Positions 1 to 9,368 of a DNA stretch of 64,000 nucleotides are shown one piece after another. Each line of letters opens with the position of its first letter. The stretch's first letter is position 1. The notes beneath the pieces were generated by a model. The model ran no database searches and was not told the origin of the DNA. It worked only from the letters and a program-made list of their open reading frames with translations. A program made the translations under genes and the position numbers. This DNA comes from Planctomycetota bacterium (GTDB lineage Bacteria > Planctomycetota > UBA1135 > GCA-002686595), in assembly GCA_020853575.1 (NCBI GenBank), contig JADYYP010000045.1, positions 186,001 to 250,000 on the forward strand. The letters are read 5' to 3'.

Positions 1-1736
1 CCATCGGAGTCCTCGAAGTCCGAGAGACCGAAACTGGTCACCCCGAAGCTGCCCGTGCCCGAGCCCGGCAGGTCTGCGCCGCCGAGTTCGACACCCAAAT
101 CGAGCGTGTCCGTGCCGGTCAATTCGATCAGCGCGGTCTCGATCAGCACCTGCTGTTGGCGTCGATCCAGTTGGTGGATGAGGTTGACGACTTCCTCGTA
201 GCGCCGACGACTGGCGGCGATCAGCAGCGAATTGGTGGTGGCATCGGGCACGACGACGACTTCGTTGTCGCGCGAGGTCAGTCCCGTCGCCGCCGGCGCG
301 GCTCCGGCGCGGCCCTGCTGAGCACCGCCTTGTCCGCCCTGCACACGCGAGGCGCCCTCGATGAAGTCCTCGAGCACCTCCGAGAGATCCTCGGCCTTGA
401 CGTGCTCGAGCAAATACACGTGGTACGTGCGCTCGGGCTCGACGACCTCGACGTCCAGACGCGCGATCAGCTCCTTGATCGCGGCCATGTCGTCGGGCAG
501 GGCCATCACCAAGAGCGAGTTCGTGCGCGGATAGGTCAGGATCTTCGACTCGCCACCCGCGGTCGGAATCTGCCCGGTGGCGCCTTGGGCATTGGTTTGG
601 CGTTGCTGCTGCGCTTCCCGTTTGCGCGCTTCCAAGAGCTGCTCGAGGATGTCGGCCAAGTCTTCGGCTGCGGCGAACTCGAGCGGAACCACTTCGAACA
701 ACGGAACGACACCTGTGTCTCGGCCAGCGAGATCGTCGACCAGCGACAAGATGCGGGCGATGGCGACGACGTTGGGAGCGAACCCACGCAACACGACACT
801 GTTGGTGTTCGCCACCGGCATGATCGTGCCGGTCTGGTCGTTGCCCGTCAGTCCGCGCAACGAGTTGCCCAGCGTGCGCACATCGGTGTTGGGCAAGTGC
901 AACACCGTCATGATCTGCGTCGCGACCTGGTCCGCGAACTTGTCCAGATCGGCGGGCTCGACGTAGATCGCCTCGTCCTTCAGCGACGAGGTCGGCGCCT
1001 TCGTCGGACTCAGCGGTTGGATCAGATACACCGCGAGGTGGTCGGGCCCGACCTTGGTGATCGTGAACCCGTGGATGAACATCAGGATCTGATAGAACTC
1101 GTAGAACTCGCCCTTGGGGATGCGCTTCTCGCCGAACATGCGCACCACCGCCTGCTTGAGCAGCGGCCCGACCGTGCCTTGGTCGTAGTTGAAGTTCTTG
1201 CCGGTCGCGAGTTGGCACATCTTGGTCAGCCACTCGAGATCGATCGACGAGTCGGTCTCGTCGAAGTTCAGGATGTAGAAGTCACCCTGCTCTTGGATCT
1301 TCGGCGGCGCGCCAGTCTGTCCGCCGCCGGATGTCAGCGCACCCGTGGCCGGTTGTTGCGTCGGGGTCGAAACGTTCGCATTGCGCGCGGGGACGTTGGG
1401 GCGCGGTGCGCCGCCGCCTTGGGCGGCTGGATTGGGCTGCGCCGGATTCGCGCCCGGGTTGTTGCCGGCGGGGATTTGAGGCGCGGCAGCCGGACGCCCT
1501 TGAGGGTTGTTGGCGCGAGCGTCGCGCGCCGAGGCGCGGGCGGCGGCCGCGGCGGCGCGTTGCTGTTCCTCCGCCTGTTGCTTCTCCTTCGACTGCGATT
1601 CATCCGCCTGCTTCGCGTCCTGAGCCTCCTCATCCGCTTTGGCATCGCCCTTCTGGGCGAGGGCCGGAGTGGCGAGGAACGGGGCGAGCGACAGAGGTAC
1701 CCAGGCCAGACGGCAGAGCTCGGAGCGACGGCTCAT
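1..1736 (-). CDS. gspD: Type II secretion secretin GspD, N-terminal part (runs off the left edge)
   Basis: Secretins form the outer-membrane channel of type II secretion. The visible 578 residues begin with an Arg-rich signal peptide (hydrophobic core about residues 10-24, cleavage near ALAQ). A Gln/Ala/Pro-rich low-complexity linker follows to about residue 120, then an N0-like domain and repeated N1/N2/N3-like modules. The repeated modules share the pattern V-x-PL-x-A-x-DL and 'TNSLLV/TNSVVL'. The final residues enter the secretin core (QVLIETALIELTG), so the beta-barrel lies outside the window. The ATG at 1736 follows directly on an intergenic region and gives a proper signal peptide. A type IV pilus PilQ-like secretin is less likely because the N-modules look GspD-like. 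The gene diverges from ptsN; no other secretion genes are visible. Confidence 0.85.
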   Translation of the reverse strand, partial: MSRRSELCRLAWVPLSLAPFLATPALAQKGDAKADEEAQDAKQADESQSKEKQQAEEQQRAAAAAARASARDARANNPQGRPAAAPQIPAGNNPGANPAQPNPAAQGGGAPRPNVPARNANVSTPTQQPATGALTSGGGQTGAPPKIQEQGDFYILNFDETDSSIDLEWLTKMCQLATGKNFNYDQGTVGPLLKQAVVRMFGEKRIPKGEFYEFYQILMFIHGFTITKVGPDHLAVYLIQPLSPTKAPTSSLKDEAIYVEPADLDKFADQVATQIMTVLHLPNTDVRTLGNSLRGLTGNDQTGTIMPVANTNSVVLRGFAPNVVAIARILSLVDDLAGRDTGVVPLFEVVPLEFAAAEDLADILEQLLEARKREAQQQRQTNAQGATGQIPTAGGESKILTYPRTNSLLVMALPDDMAAIKELIARLDVEVVEPERTYHVYLLEHVKAEDLSEVLEDFIEGASRVQGGQGGAQQGRAGAAPAATGLTSRDNEVVVVPDATTNSLLIAASRRRYEEVVNLIHQLDRRQQQVLIETALIELTGTDTLDLGVELGGADLPGSGTGSFGVTSFGLSDFEDSD

Positions 1737-2012
1737 TCGACGATGTATCCCATTGCAAAGGCCATACTTAGCGCAGCGCGCAGCGACAGGGCGAACTGTA
1801 GGGGGTGCACTGCGTCGAGTCAAACGTTCCGCGCGGGCCAGAAGCTCGAGTCGGACGTTGCAAGGCGGTCGACGCGCGACGGCCAACGAACTTCCCTCAG
1901 GCCTGTACGGCGAAAACGCGCCCGGGTCGCTGCACCCCGGTCGAACTTCCATCCCGCGAGCGCCGCGCGAGTTCCGCGTTCGCGCCAGTGTCGCCCGCGT
2001 GATTCCGCCGGT

Positions 2013-2018
2013 TACCAT
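2013..2018 (+). promoter_or_regulatory. -10-like box TACCAT upstream of ptsN
   Basis: TACCAT ends 10 nt before the ATG at 2029. There is no Shine-Dalgarno sequence, so a very short leader is inferred. No convincing -35 element is seen. Confidence 0.35.
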
Positions 2019-2028
2019 GCGCGGCTTC

Positions 2029-2508
2029 ATGGAACTGCGGCAACTGTTCGCGGCCGGTGACCTGCTCGTCGGATTCGACCCGGCGGACAAGTGGGACGCC
2101 ATTCGTCGCCTGATCGAGCACTTGGTTTCGAGCGGCAAGCTCCCGCGCACGGCTGCGGCCGGAGTGCTCGAGCAGGTGGTCACTCGCGAGAAGTCGATGT
2201 CCACCGGGATGGAGCGCGGCATCGCCATTCCGCACGCCGCAGTCGACCAAGTCGAGCGCGTCATCGCTTGCATGGGCATCGTCGCGCGCGACAAGGGACT
2301 CGAGTTCGAGAGCATCGACGGCCAGCCCACGCGACTGGTCGTGCTGCTGGTCATCCCGCGCGCGCAAAAACTGCTGCACATTCGCACGCTCGCCGACGTC
2401 GCGCGCGTGCTCGGCATCGATACGGTGCGCGAGGCGCTGGTCGGGTCCAGTTCCTCGGCGCAGGCCTGGGAGATCCTGGCCGCTGGCGATACGGCGTCAC
2501 GGCGCTGA
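2029..2508 (+). CDS. ptsN: PTS EIIA (PtsN/fructose-type) domain protein
   Basis: A 159-residue stand-alone EIIA domain of the nitrogen-PTS type. Such proteins are phosphorylated on a histidine and act as regulators rather than sugar carriers. The active-site motif GIAIPHA is present with His69, and a ProAlaArg-type segment (VIPRAQKLLHIRTLADVARVL) matches the family. The start at 2029 (MELRQLF) matches the usual N-terminus and lies 10 nt after a TACCAT box. An in-frame ATG at 2017 would add four residues but overlaps that box. An NtrB/NtrC-like pair lies 6 kb away, which would suit a PTS-Ntr role, but no EI-Ntr or NPr gene is visible here. Confidence 0.8.
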   Translation: MELRQLFAAGDLLVGFDPADKWDAIRRLIEHLVSSGKLPRTAAAGVLEQVVTREKSMSTGMERGIAIPHAAVDQVERVIACMGIVARDKGLEFESIDGQPTRLVVLLVIPRAQKLLHIRTLADVARVLGIDTVREALVGSSSSAQAWEILAAGDTASRR

Positions 2509-2519
2509 CGGGCGACGCG

Positions 2520-5162
2520 ATGTCCAAAGGCGTAGGGCCCGCCGCGCTCTTGGCCGCGTGCCTCGCAGGTGTGGGTGGTACGGGCGCGCAATGCGTGCTC
2601 CTCGCTCAGGCCGGTTTCGTGGTCGGACAGTCCAGCGCCGCGGCCTTCGGCCCCGGAGCGTTCGTCGCCGGGTGGGCGGCCACGGCCTGGTGGGCGGGAC
2701 GCAGCGCGCGGCGTCCGCAGCAGTGGTTTGGCGCGCTCGCCCTCGGGCTCGCACCTCTGGCCACGCTTGCTGCTTGGATCCTGATGCGCTTGTCTTCGGC
2801 GGGCGGAGGTTTCGCGCCGCCGCTGGCGTTCGCGCTGTTGGTCCTCGCGGGCGCGGGACAGGGCGCGTTCCTGCCGCTCTTGGCGCGCGTCGCGGGAGCG
2901 CGCAGCACCGCGACGAAGGTCGGCGGCTTGTTCGCGTGCAATCTGCTCGGCTGCGTCTGCGGTGCCTACCTACTTGGTTTCGTCGCCATCGGAGCGTGGG
3001 GCAGGATCGCAGCCTTGGGTGCGGCGATCGCGGCTTCGGTGCTCGCGGCAGGCATTGGCTGGTGGTGCTCCAGGGGCAGCGACGTCGTGTGCTCCGACGC
3101 CACGGAGCCCGTCGACCTACGGGTCGCTGCGCTGATGGTCGGCGTCACGTTTTGGACCCTAGCCCAGGAGTGGCTGTGCACGCGGGTCGCGGTGCTGTGG
3201 ATTGGCAGTGAGTCCGCGCAACTCAGCCTGGTCCTGGCGTGTGCGCTGTTCGCGCTGGCCGCTGGCGCCGCGCTCCTTCCGCGCCTGATCCCAGCAACGC
3301 TCGGCGGAGTGATGGCGCTCACCGTCGCCGCGGCGGTGACGAGCGCTTGGCCGCTGTTTGCCCCGCCAGCGCTGGACGTGCTCGCCGATCGCGGTGCGTT
3401 TTGGGTCTGCGCGACGCTGGTCATGCCGCCGATGGTCCCACTCGGCGCGTTCATTCCACTCCTGCATGCATGGCACAGCGGGGAATCCGGACGACGCCTG
3501 GGAGATTTGCTGCGCTTCGAGATCGTGGGAGCGCTGAGCGTTGGACCGCTCCTGCACGAGTTCGTGCTGCCCGCGTGCGGCGTCAGCGGCTCGATCGCCG
3601 TGGTCATCGGCTCGATGGCGCTCTCGTGCCTCGCGTTCGGAGTGACACGCGGCGCGCGCGCTTCGTCAATCGCCGCCGCGACGCTGTGCGCGACGGTGGC
3701 CGTGTGCGCCTGGTTCCAAGCGGCGCCTGCGCTGCGCTCGCCGAAGTGGCGCGATCCGTCCTTGACCGTCCTCGCCGCGCGCGATGACCAGCACTTCGCC
3801 GTCGCGGTCGTCGACGACGGTCTCAACGGCGAGCGCACGCTGTTGACGGATCAGTTTCGCGCGGCAGGAACCGGACGCGACTACCGCTACATGCGTGCGC
3901 TCGGTCACCTGCCAGTGTTGCTGCACGTCGCGCCGCGCAAGGTCGCGGTGCTGGCCCTCGGGACCGGAACGACGCTGGGCGCGGTGGCCCTGCACCGCTC
4001 GATCGAGAGCATCGACGTGCTCGAGATCTCTTCGGCGGTGGTCGAATTCGCGCCCTGGTTCGAGAGCGTCAACGGAGCTGCGCTGCAGCGCGATTCGCGT
4101 GTGCACGTGATCGTCGACGATGGTCGGCGCTCGCTGGCACGCACTCCGGCCGCGTACGACGTGCTGACGATGGAGCCGCTGCTGCCGGATTCGCCCTTCG
4201 GCGTGTATCTCTACACGCCCGAGTTCTATGCGGTCGCGCGCCGCTCGCTCGCACCTGGAGGAGTGTTCTGCCAGTGGGTGCCGCCGCACGCGCTCGAGCC
4301 CCAGGTGTTCGATGCCCTGGTGGAGGCGTTCGCTGGCGCATTTCCATGCGCGCAGGCCTGGCTCTTCGGAACTCAGCTCCTCCTGGTCGGGGCTGACCAG
4401 GTTCCCGCGCTCGCGCCCGAACGCTTCGAAGAGCTCGGCGACGCGGCACGCTCGGCCCTCGCCGATCTAGGCCTCGCCGACTTCGCTGGCGCTCGCGCAC
4501 ACTTCGTGGCCGCGCTTGCGCACGGGTCGGCCACGCAACGACGCCTGAGCGACCTGGATCCCTGGATTGCCTGGCGCCGCAAGCCCAGCGACGGTCGCGT
4601 CCTGACCTGGCTGCCGACCAACATGGAGAGTCTCGCGCGCTGGAGCACGAGCCCTCCGTGGAACGGCGATGCCACGGCCGAAGCGACGCTGCAAGCCGCG
4701 CGCGCAGTGCTCGAGGCGCGCATCGCGCTGGGGTGGTCCGAGATCGAGGTGCGAACGGGACGCCTCGACGCCGCGGCTGCTCGCGAGCGCGCACTCGCCG
4801 CGCTCACCGGGCTCGCCAGCGAGCAGTTGCGGTTGCCCTGCGTGTCTCAGTTGCGCCAGGAGCTCGACTTCACAGCATCCGTTCGCCTGGGAATCGCGCA
4901 CTTGAACGCCGGTGAATTGCGAGCCGCGCTCGACGAGTTGTTGCGCGCCGCAGAGCTGCGCAGCGAGCGCGCCGACGTCCACGCATACGTCGCTGCGGTC
5001 CTCGAGCGCGCGGGGAAACACGAGGCCGCCGCGGCAGCGCTGAAGCGAGCGCTGTCGATCTGCCCGCGGTTGTACGAAACACCGGTGGGCGATCGATTGC
5101 GCGGCCTCGGACTCGCTCCCGCCTCAGAGCACGTCCAGGACACCGCGCCCGTCGAGCGGTGA
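2520..5162 (+). CDS. Polytopic membrane protein fused to a spermidine-synthase-like domain and TPRs
   Basis: An 880-residue three-part protein. Residues 1 to about 415 are hydrophobic with roughly 10-12 membrane spans. The next part is a Rossmann methyltransferase/spermidine-synthase fold with the SAM-type loop LALGTGTTLGA near residue 478, acidic residue at the end of strand 2 (DVLEIS), and the late motif LAPGGVFCQWVP. A TPR-like helical tail occupies about residues 770-870. In true spermidine synthases the substrate-binding Asp lies in a D-S-x-D-P segment. Here the aligned stretch reads MEPLLPD, so polyamine synthesis is doubtful. The family is usually annotated 'fused MFS/spermidine synthase' and its substrate is unknown. 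The ATG at 2520 starts 11 nt after the ptsN stop, so the two genes are probably cotranscribed. The 3' end overlaps the convergent HEAT gene by 39 nt. Confidence 0.7.
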   Translation: MSKGVGPAALLAACLAGVGGTGAQCVLLAQAGFVVGQSSAAAFGPGAFVAGWAATAWWAGRSARRPQQWFGALALGLAPLATLAAWILMRLSSAGGGFAPPLAFALLVLAGAGQGAFLPLLARVAGARSTATKVGGLFACNLLGCVCGAYLLGFVAIGAWGRIAALGAAIAASVLAAGIGWWCSRGSDVVCSDATEPVDLRVAALMVGVTFWTLAQEWLCTRVAVLWIGSESAQLSLVLACALFALAAGAALLPRLIPATLGGVMALTVAAAVTSAWPLFAPPALDVLADRGAFWVCATLVMPPMVPLGAFIPLLHAWHSGESGRRLGDLLRFEIVGALSVGPLLHEFVLPACGVSGSIAVVIGSMALSCLAFGVTRGARASSIAAATLCATVAVCAWFQAAPALRSPKWRDPSLTVLAARDDQHFAVAVVDDGLNGERTLLTDQFRAAGTGRDYRYMRALGHLPVLLHVAPRKVAVLALGTGTTLGAVALHRSIESIDVLEISSAVVEFAPWFESVNGAALQRDSRVHVIVDDGRRSLARTPAAYDVLTMEPLLPDSPFGVYLYTPEFYAVARRSLAPGGVFCQWVPPHALEPQVFDALVEAFAGAFPCAQAWLFGTQLLLVGADQVPALAPERFEELGDAARSALADLGLADFAGARAHFVAALAHGSATQRRLSDLDPWIAWRRKPSDGRVLTWLPTNMESLARWSTSPPWNGDATAEATLQAARAVLEARIALGWSEIEVRTGRLDAAAARERALAALTGLASEQLRLPCVSQLRQELDFTASVRLGIAHLNAGELRAALDELLRAAELRSERADVHAYVAAVLERAGKHEAAAAALKRALSICPRLYETPVGDRLRGLGLAPASEHVQDTAPVER

Positions 5163-7241
5163 AACCAACGTCGGCAAGCGGACCAAGTAGTCCGTGCCCG
5201 CCGTGAGCGCCGCGTTCCAGGGCAACGCTCGATCCTCGGCGATTCCGCCGAGCGCAACCACGGCAAATGCGCGCATCAATGAGCTGCGCTGTGTGTCTCC
5301 CGCGATCTTCAGCAGCGGCTCGATCGCGCGCGCGTCACCCAACAGTCCGAGAGCGGTCGCCAGCCCGGCGTGCGTGGTCGAGTTGCTCGACGACGCGAAC
5401 ATCTCGCTCAAGCTGGCCACCTCGCGTCGATCGCCGAGCAACCCAAGCGCCAACGCGGCTTGCGAGAGCAACGCCGGTTGCGCGCTCGCGCCTCTCGCCA
5501 GCTCAGCGATTCGCTGACGTTCACCGCCGGCCCCCAGGAGCCCCAGGGAGAGACAGAAGTAGCCGCGCGCGCCGGGCTCGGCCATGCGCTCGAGCTGGGC
5601 CACCACTCCCTCGGTGGCTGCGCCGTCGCCGCACAAGCCGAGCGCCAGAGCGAATGCGCCCGCGGTGTAGGCCGAGCGCGTCTCACGCAGCGCCAGCGAG
5701 AGCTCCGTCACGGCCTCGTTCGAAGTGGGGAGCTCGCGCGCTCTGCGCAACCGCTGCTGCAGGCCCAATCCGAGCGCTGCCCAGGGACGCAGCGCGGACG
5801 AGCCCTTGCCCACGGCCGCGATCAGGAACGCCAGAGCCTCGTCTGCATCGGCATCGAAGCGCCCGGCGCCACTCGCTTCGCCGAGCGCCACGAAGGCCCG
5901 CGTGCGCGTCGCCGAGTCCGCGATGGACTCCGCGACGGTGATCAATGCAGCGAACAACTTTCGGTCTTGCTCGAGCACGCCTCCGGCGAGCTGCGGACTC
6001 GCGGCGACCGCTGCACGACGCACGCCGCGCTCGGTCGTGCGCGATGTCAGCCACTCGCACCAGCGCTCCGTGAGCCAGGCTCGCGCGGTGCCCGTCCGCT
6101 GCAGACGCGCTCCGACGCGCGCGATGCCCGCGACCGCGGTGGCGCGAATGCTCTCGTCCAGACGCGGCGTTTCCGCGAGCGATATCAAGAACTCGAGCTG
6201 GTTTCCCGCATGGAACAGCTTCCCTGGATCGTTCGATCCGAAGCGCTCGGTCGGTGGGGCGTCGGGCAAGCGCGTGAACGCCAGGGCGAACACGCACGCG
6301 GCGATGACCTCGTCCGGGCCGCGCGTGTCGATTTCGGCCCGAGCAACGTCGCGCAACACGTTCGCCAGGACCAACTGGCGATAGCCGTCGAGCTCGGCTG
6401 CAGCTGCGGCCACGCCGTAGGCGGCGAAGGCGCGCGTGCGCGGCGCGAGGCGTGTGTCGAACTTCGAGCCCGTGCGCTCACGCAAGGCCGCCACATCGCC
6501 GCGCACGAGGCTCGCGAGCAGCTCGCAGTCGGATTGTGCGCCGAGCATCCCGAGCGCAACCGCTGCCGTTTCGGAGATCTCGACGTTGCCGTGCGCGAGT
6601 TGCGCCGCGATGTGAGGTGCGACGTCGACACCGGCAGAGCTCGCGGCAGCGCGTGCCTTCGCCAAGGCGATCAACGCGGAGCTCGCCACATCGGGTGAGC
6701 TGGTGGTGCGCAAGGTCTCGATCAGCATCGGCACCAGTTCGGTCGCCAGACGTTGCCGTGAAGGCTCGACTCGGTCGCTGACGTCGCTCCCACCTCGTCC
6801 GAGGAAGAACTCGTCACTGCCAGTCAGCACTCGCGATCGCGCATAGGCTGCGCGCACGTCGAGCCAGCGGTGCTGCTCGTAGTGCCACCACAACTCCCAG
6901 CTCGAGGTGTCGACCTCGCTCAGGTCCGGAGTCGCGGGACCTGTCGCTCCGGGCGCGCCAGGACTGGTGGGGCCGCCTTGCGGAGTGGAGGGCGCTCCCG
7001 GCACGCTCGGGCCGGCGCCGGGAGAGCTCGGTCCGGGGCCCGTGGGCGTGGTCGGGCCAAAGGCCGTCGGTCCACCCGCGCCTGGCGGCGGCGCGGGGAG
7101 CGTGTCGCCCGGGCCGGGGTTGGTTCCGCCACCGGGGACGTAGTTGCCGCCGTGGCCCGGCGAGAGCGGAGCGAGCACGGCGAGCAGCGCGCAGATCCGC
7201 AGACAAATCGACGAAGTCCGAAGTCGAAAGGCGATGGCCAT
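5124..7241 (-). CDS. Secreted HEAT-repeat protein with Pro/Gly-rich linker
   Basis: A 705-residue protein. It has a signal peptide (residues 1 to about 29) and a striking Pro/Gly/Thr/Ser-rich segment at about 32-105 that resembles collagen-like or disordered linkers. A Trp-rich motif (WELWW, residues 115-119) follows, then an all-helical body of Ala/Leu-rich repeats of HEAT/armadillo type with recurring 'ALGLLG' turns. HEAT solenoids are protein-binding scaffolds and no enzyme motif is visible. From memory, the WxxWW plus 'TGSDEFFLG' block is typical of planctomycete HEAT proteins (inference). The start at 7241 has a good Shine-Dalgarno (AGGAG, about 6 nt away). An earlier in-frame ATG at 7313 lacks one and would bury the signal peptide. 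The gene lies 106 nt downstream of the tsaC-ywlE-like gene on the same strand. Confidence 0.65.
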   Translation of the reverse strand: MAIAFRLRTSSICLRICALLAVLAPLSPGHGGNYVPGGGTNPGPGDTLPAPPPGAGGPTAFGPTTPTGPGPSSPGAGPSVPGAPSTPQGGPTSPGAPGATGPATPDLSEVDTSSWELWWHYEQHRWLDVRAAYARSRVLTGSDEFFLGRGGSDVSDRVEPSRQRLATELVPMLIETLRTTSSPDVASSALIALAKARAAASSAGVDVAPHIAAQLAHGNVEISETAAVALGMLGAQSDCELLASLVRGDVAALRERTGSKFDTRLAPRTRAFAAYGVAAAAAELDGYRQLVLANVLRDVARAEIDTRGPDEVIAACVFALAFTRLPDAPPTERFGSNDPGKLFHAGNQLEFLISLAETPRLDESIRATAVAGIARVGARLQRTGTARAWLTERWCEWLTSRTTERGVRRAAVAASPQLAGGVLEQDRKLFAALITVAESIADSATRTRAFVALGEASGAGRFDADADEALAFLIAAVGKGSSALRPWAALGLGLQQRLRRARELPTSNEAVTELSLALRETRSAYTAGAFALALGLCGDGAATEGVVAQLERMAEPGARGYFCLSLGLLGAGGERQRIAELARGASAQPALLSQAALALGLLGDRREVASLSEMFASSSNSTTHAGLATALGLLGDARAIEPLLKIAGDTQRSSLMRAFAVVALGGIAEDRALPWNAALTAGTDYLVRLPTLVSPLDGRGVLDVL

Positions 7242-7347
7242 CGTGAGCTCCTGCCGCGCACTGCCGCTCGCGGCGACTCCAGTAGACTGCGACTCGCACG
7301 CGGTGGACAGCATCGGCGGCGCAAAGCCAACAAAGTCGCGGCTGGCG

Positions 7348-8442
7348 TCAGACCCAGTCCGTCGCTCGCGCTTCGATCGCGCGGCGGATCTGCGCCGCCG
7401 TGCGTTCGTAGTCGGCCCGCGTGCCGCCCACCGGATCCGCGATGTCCCGCCCCGTGGGATCGAGCAACTCGCAATGGCTCGCCTTGCCCGGCGGCAGGAG
7501 CATGCCGAGCGCTTCGAGGTGCGCGCGCGTCATCGCGTACACCCGATCGAGCCGTGCGACCTGCTCCGGAATTGCGGCACTCGCGCGATGCGCCGCGATG
7601 TCGATTCCCTGCTCGCGCATCGTCGCCACGGCGTGCGTGCTCGCAGCATCCCCCGGGCTGGCGAACACGCCCATCGACTGCACGCTGAAACCGAACTTGG
7701 CGAGCGCCGACGGCTCCACGCGCAACCGCTGGCTCAACAGCGTGCGCGCGATGCCCTCGGCCATCGGGCTGCGACAGGTGTTGCCAGTGCAAACGAAGGC
7801 CAGTCCCAGGCCGGCGGTGGCGCGCAGCGCCGCCTCGTCGACGATGCCCGCGCGCAGGACCTCGAAGGTCCCCGGGCCGATCTTCAACACCACGGACGCT
7901 TCGCCGAGCTTCGGCGCGCCGCCATCGAGCGCGAACGCCAACTCGTCCCCGAAGCGCGCGACGATCTCCGAGCAGCTCACCAGTGGCGCGCGACCGCTTT
8001 CGTTGGCACTGGTGGCGACCACCGGAAAGGGTGCTGCGCACAACAGGGCCTCGCAGGCCGGATGCGCCGGTCGCCGCACTCCGGTCCAGCCCGCACATGC
8101 GGCGCGTTCGACTCCGCGCGCGGTGCCAGGCAGCACGAGCGTCAGCGGGCCAGGCCAGTATTTCGCGGCCAGACGCCGCGCCATCGCGCTCAACTGGGGC
8201 AGCGCTTCGAGCGCCTCGGTGCGTCCAACGTGCCAGGTCAGCGGCTTCGATCTGTCGCGCCCCTTCAGTGCGGCGAGCCGCTCTAAAGCAGCAGCGTGGT
8301 CCGCGCGCGCAGCGATGCCGTAGACGGTCTCGGTGGGGAGCGCGACCAACTCGCCCGCGGCGAGCGCCTCGACGACGCGCTTCAAAGCGTCGCCTCCAGG
8401 CACGCCCGTGCTCCAATCCAACAACTCGGCTCTGCGCTGCAT
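7348..8442 (-). CDS. Fusion: Sua5/YrdC/TsaC domain + low-MW (arginine?) phosphatase
   Basis: A 364-residue two-domain protein. Residues about 15-205 are a YrdC/TsaC domain, with the LPTETVYG motif and the KGRDRSKPL loop. This domain makes threonylcarbamoyl-AMP for the tRNA t6A modification. Residues about 213-360 are a low-molecular-weight phosphatase with P-loop CTGNTCR (Cys218-Arg224) and general-acid loop DP (Asp336). In Bacillus, ywlC (Sua5) neighbours ywlE, a protein-arginine phosphatase. YwlE has Thr at the P-loop position held by Ile/Leu in tyrosine phosphatases, and Thr222 is present here. The segments GVFASP and HAV also resemble YwlE, so arginine-phosphatase activity is inferred. 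ATG 8442 has a strong GGAGGAGG Shine-Dalgarno. The gene diverges from the histidine kinase across 51 bp. Confidence 0.85.
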   Translation of the reverse strand: MQRRAELLDWSTGVPGGDALKRVVEALAAGELVALPTETVYGIAARADHAAALERLAALKGRDRSKPLTWHVGRTEALEALPQLSAMARRLAAKYWPGPLTLVLPGTARGVERAACAGWTGVRRPAHPACEALLCAAPFPVVATSANESGRAPLVSCSEIVARFGDELAFALDGGAPKLGEASVVLKIGPGTFEVLRAGIVDEAALRATAGLGLAFVCTGNTCRSPMAEGIARTLLSQRLRVEPSALAKFGFSVQSMGVFASPGDAASTHAVATMREQGIDIAAHRASAAIPEQVARLDRVYAMTRAHLEALGMLLPPGKASHCELLDPTGRDIADPVGGTRADYERTAAQIRRAIEARATDWV

Positions 8443-8465
8443 TGGAGCGACCTCCTCCGGCGCGG

Positions 8466-8472
8466 TAGCCTA
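8466..8472. promoter_or_regulatory. Candidate bidirectional -10 element (TAGCCTA)
   Basis: The heptamer reads as TAGCCT on the plus strand and TAGGCT on the minus strand, so both strands carry TAnnnT. It sits in the middle of the 51-bp gap between the tsaC-ywlE fusion and the histidine kinase, placed suitably for both. This is motif matching only. Confidence 0.35.
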
Positions 8473-8493
8473 TCGGTTCGCATCGCACGATCC

Positions 8494-9368
8494 ATGGACA
8501 GCCCCGAAGCCCGCGCCACATCCCACTCTCCGCGGCCGCGGACCTCGGCCGAGCAGGTGGCCTTCCTCGCACGCCTGGCTGGTGGATTGGCCCACGAGAT
8601 CAAGAACCCGCTGTCGACGATCGCGATCAACTTGGCCCTGTTGGAAGAGGAGTGGGGCCGGACCGGGGCGCAGCGTCCGCCCGCGCCGGTCGAGCTCAGC
8701 CCGCGGGAGCAGCGCTCGCTGCGCCGGATCAAGACACTCCAGCGCGAGGTGAGTCGAATGGAGACGATCCTCGACGAGTTCCTGCGTTTCGCGCGCGGCG
8801 CGCAGATCAACCGCGCTCCCAAGGACGTCTCGCTCTTGGTGCGGGAGCTGCTCGATTTCGTCGAGCCCGAAAATGCGCAGGCGGGAATCCGCCAGCACGC
8901 GGAGCTGGCGGTCGGGATGCCGCTGTGCATGCTGGACGAGACGGCCTTCAAGCAGGCCGTCCTCAACTTGCTCAAGAACGCGCGCGAAGCGATGCCCAGC
9001 GGAGGCGAGTTGCTGGTGCGCACGCGCCGCGAGGGCAACTGGGCCGAGTTGTCGGTCACCGACACCGGCGTCGGCATGAGCCCAGACGCTCTGACCCATT
9101 GCTTCGACGAGTACTGGTCGGACAAGCGCGGCGGAACCGGGCTGGGCCTGCCCACGGCACGGCGCATCGTGGAGGAACACGGCGGCACGATCCATGTCGT
9201 CTCGGAGAAGGAGCGCGGGACGTCGTTCACGATCTACTTGCCGCTGATCGTCGAGATCGCGCGCGCGGCGCGCGTCGACGATGCGACCGACGAACGTGAG
9301 GTCGAGCTCGAGCGCTCGTCGCCAGGCCCGGAGGCGTTGGACGACGCGAGCGACGGGGACGAGGAGGC

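Noticed and set aside
156..2060. 634-codon plus-strand open frame at the left edge
   Set aside because: It is antisense to gspD, whose minus-strand reading gives a signal peptide and secretin modules. The Arg/Leu-rich product is a typical shadow in GC-rich DNA.
3000..5162. Naming the 880-residue protein a spermidine synthase (speE)
   Set aside because: The catalytic Asp segment is missing, and membrane and TPR domains are added, so the gene symbol is withheld.
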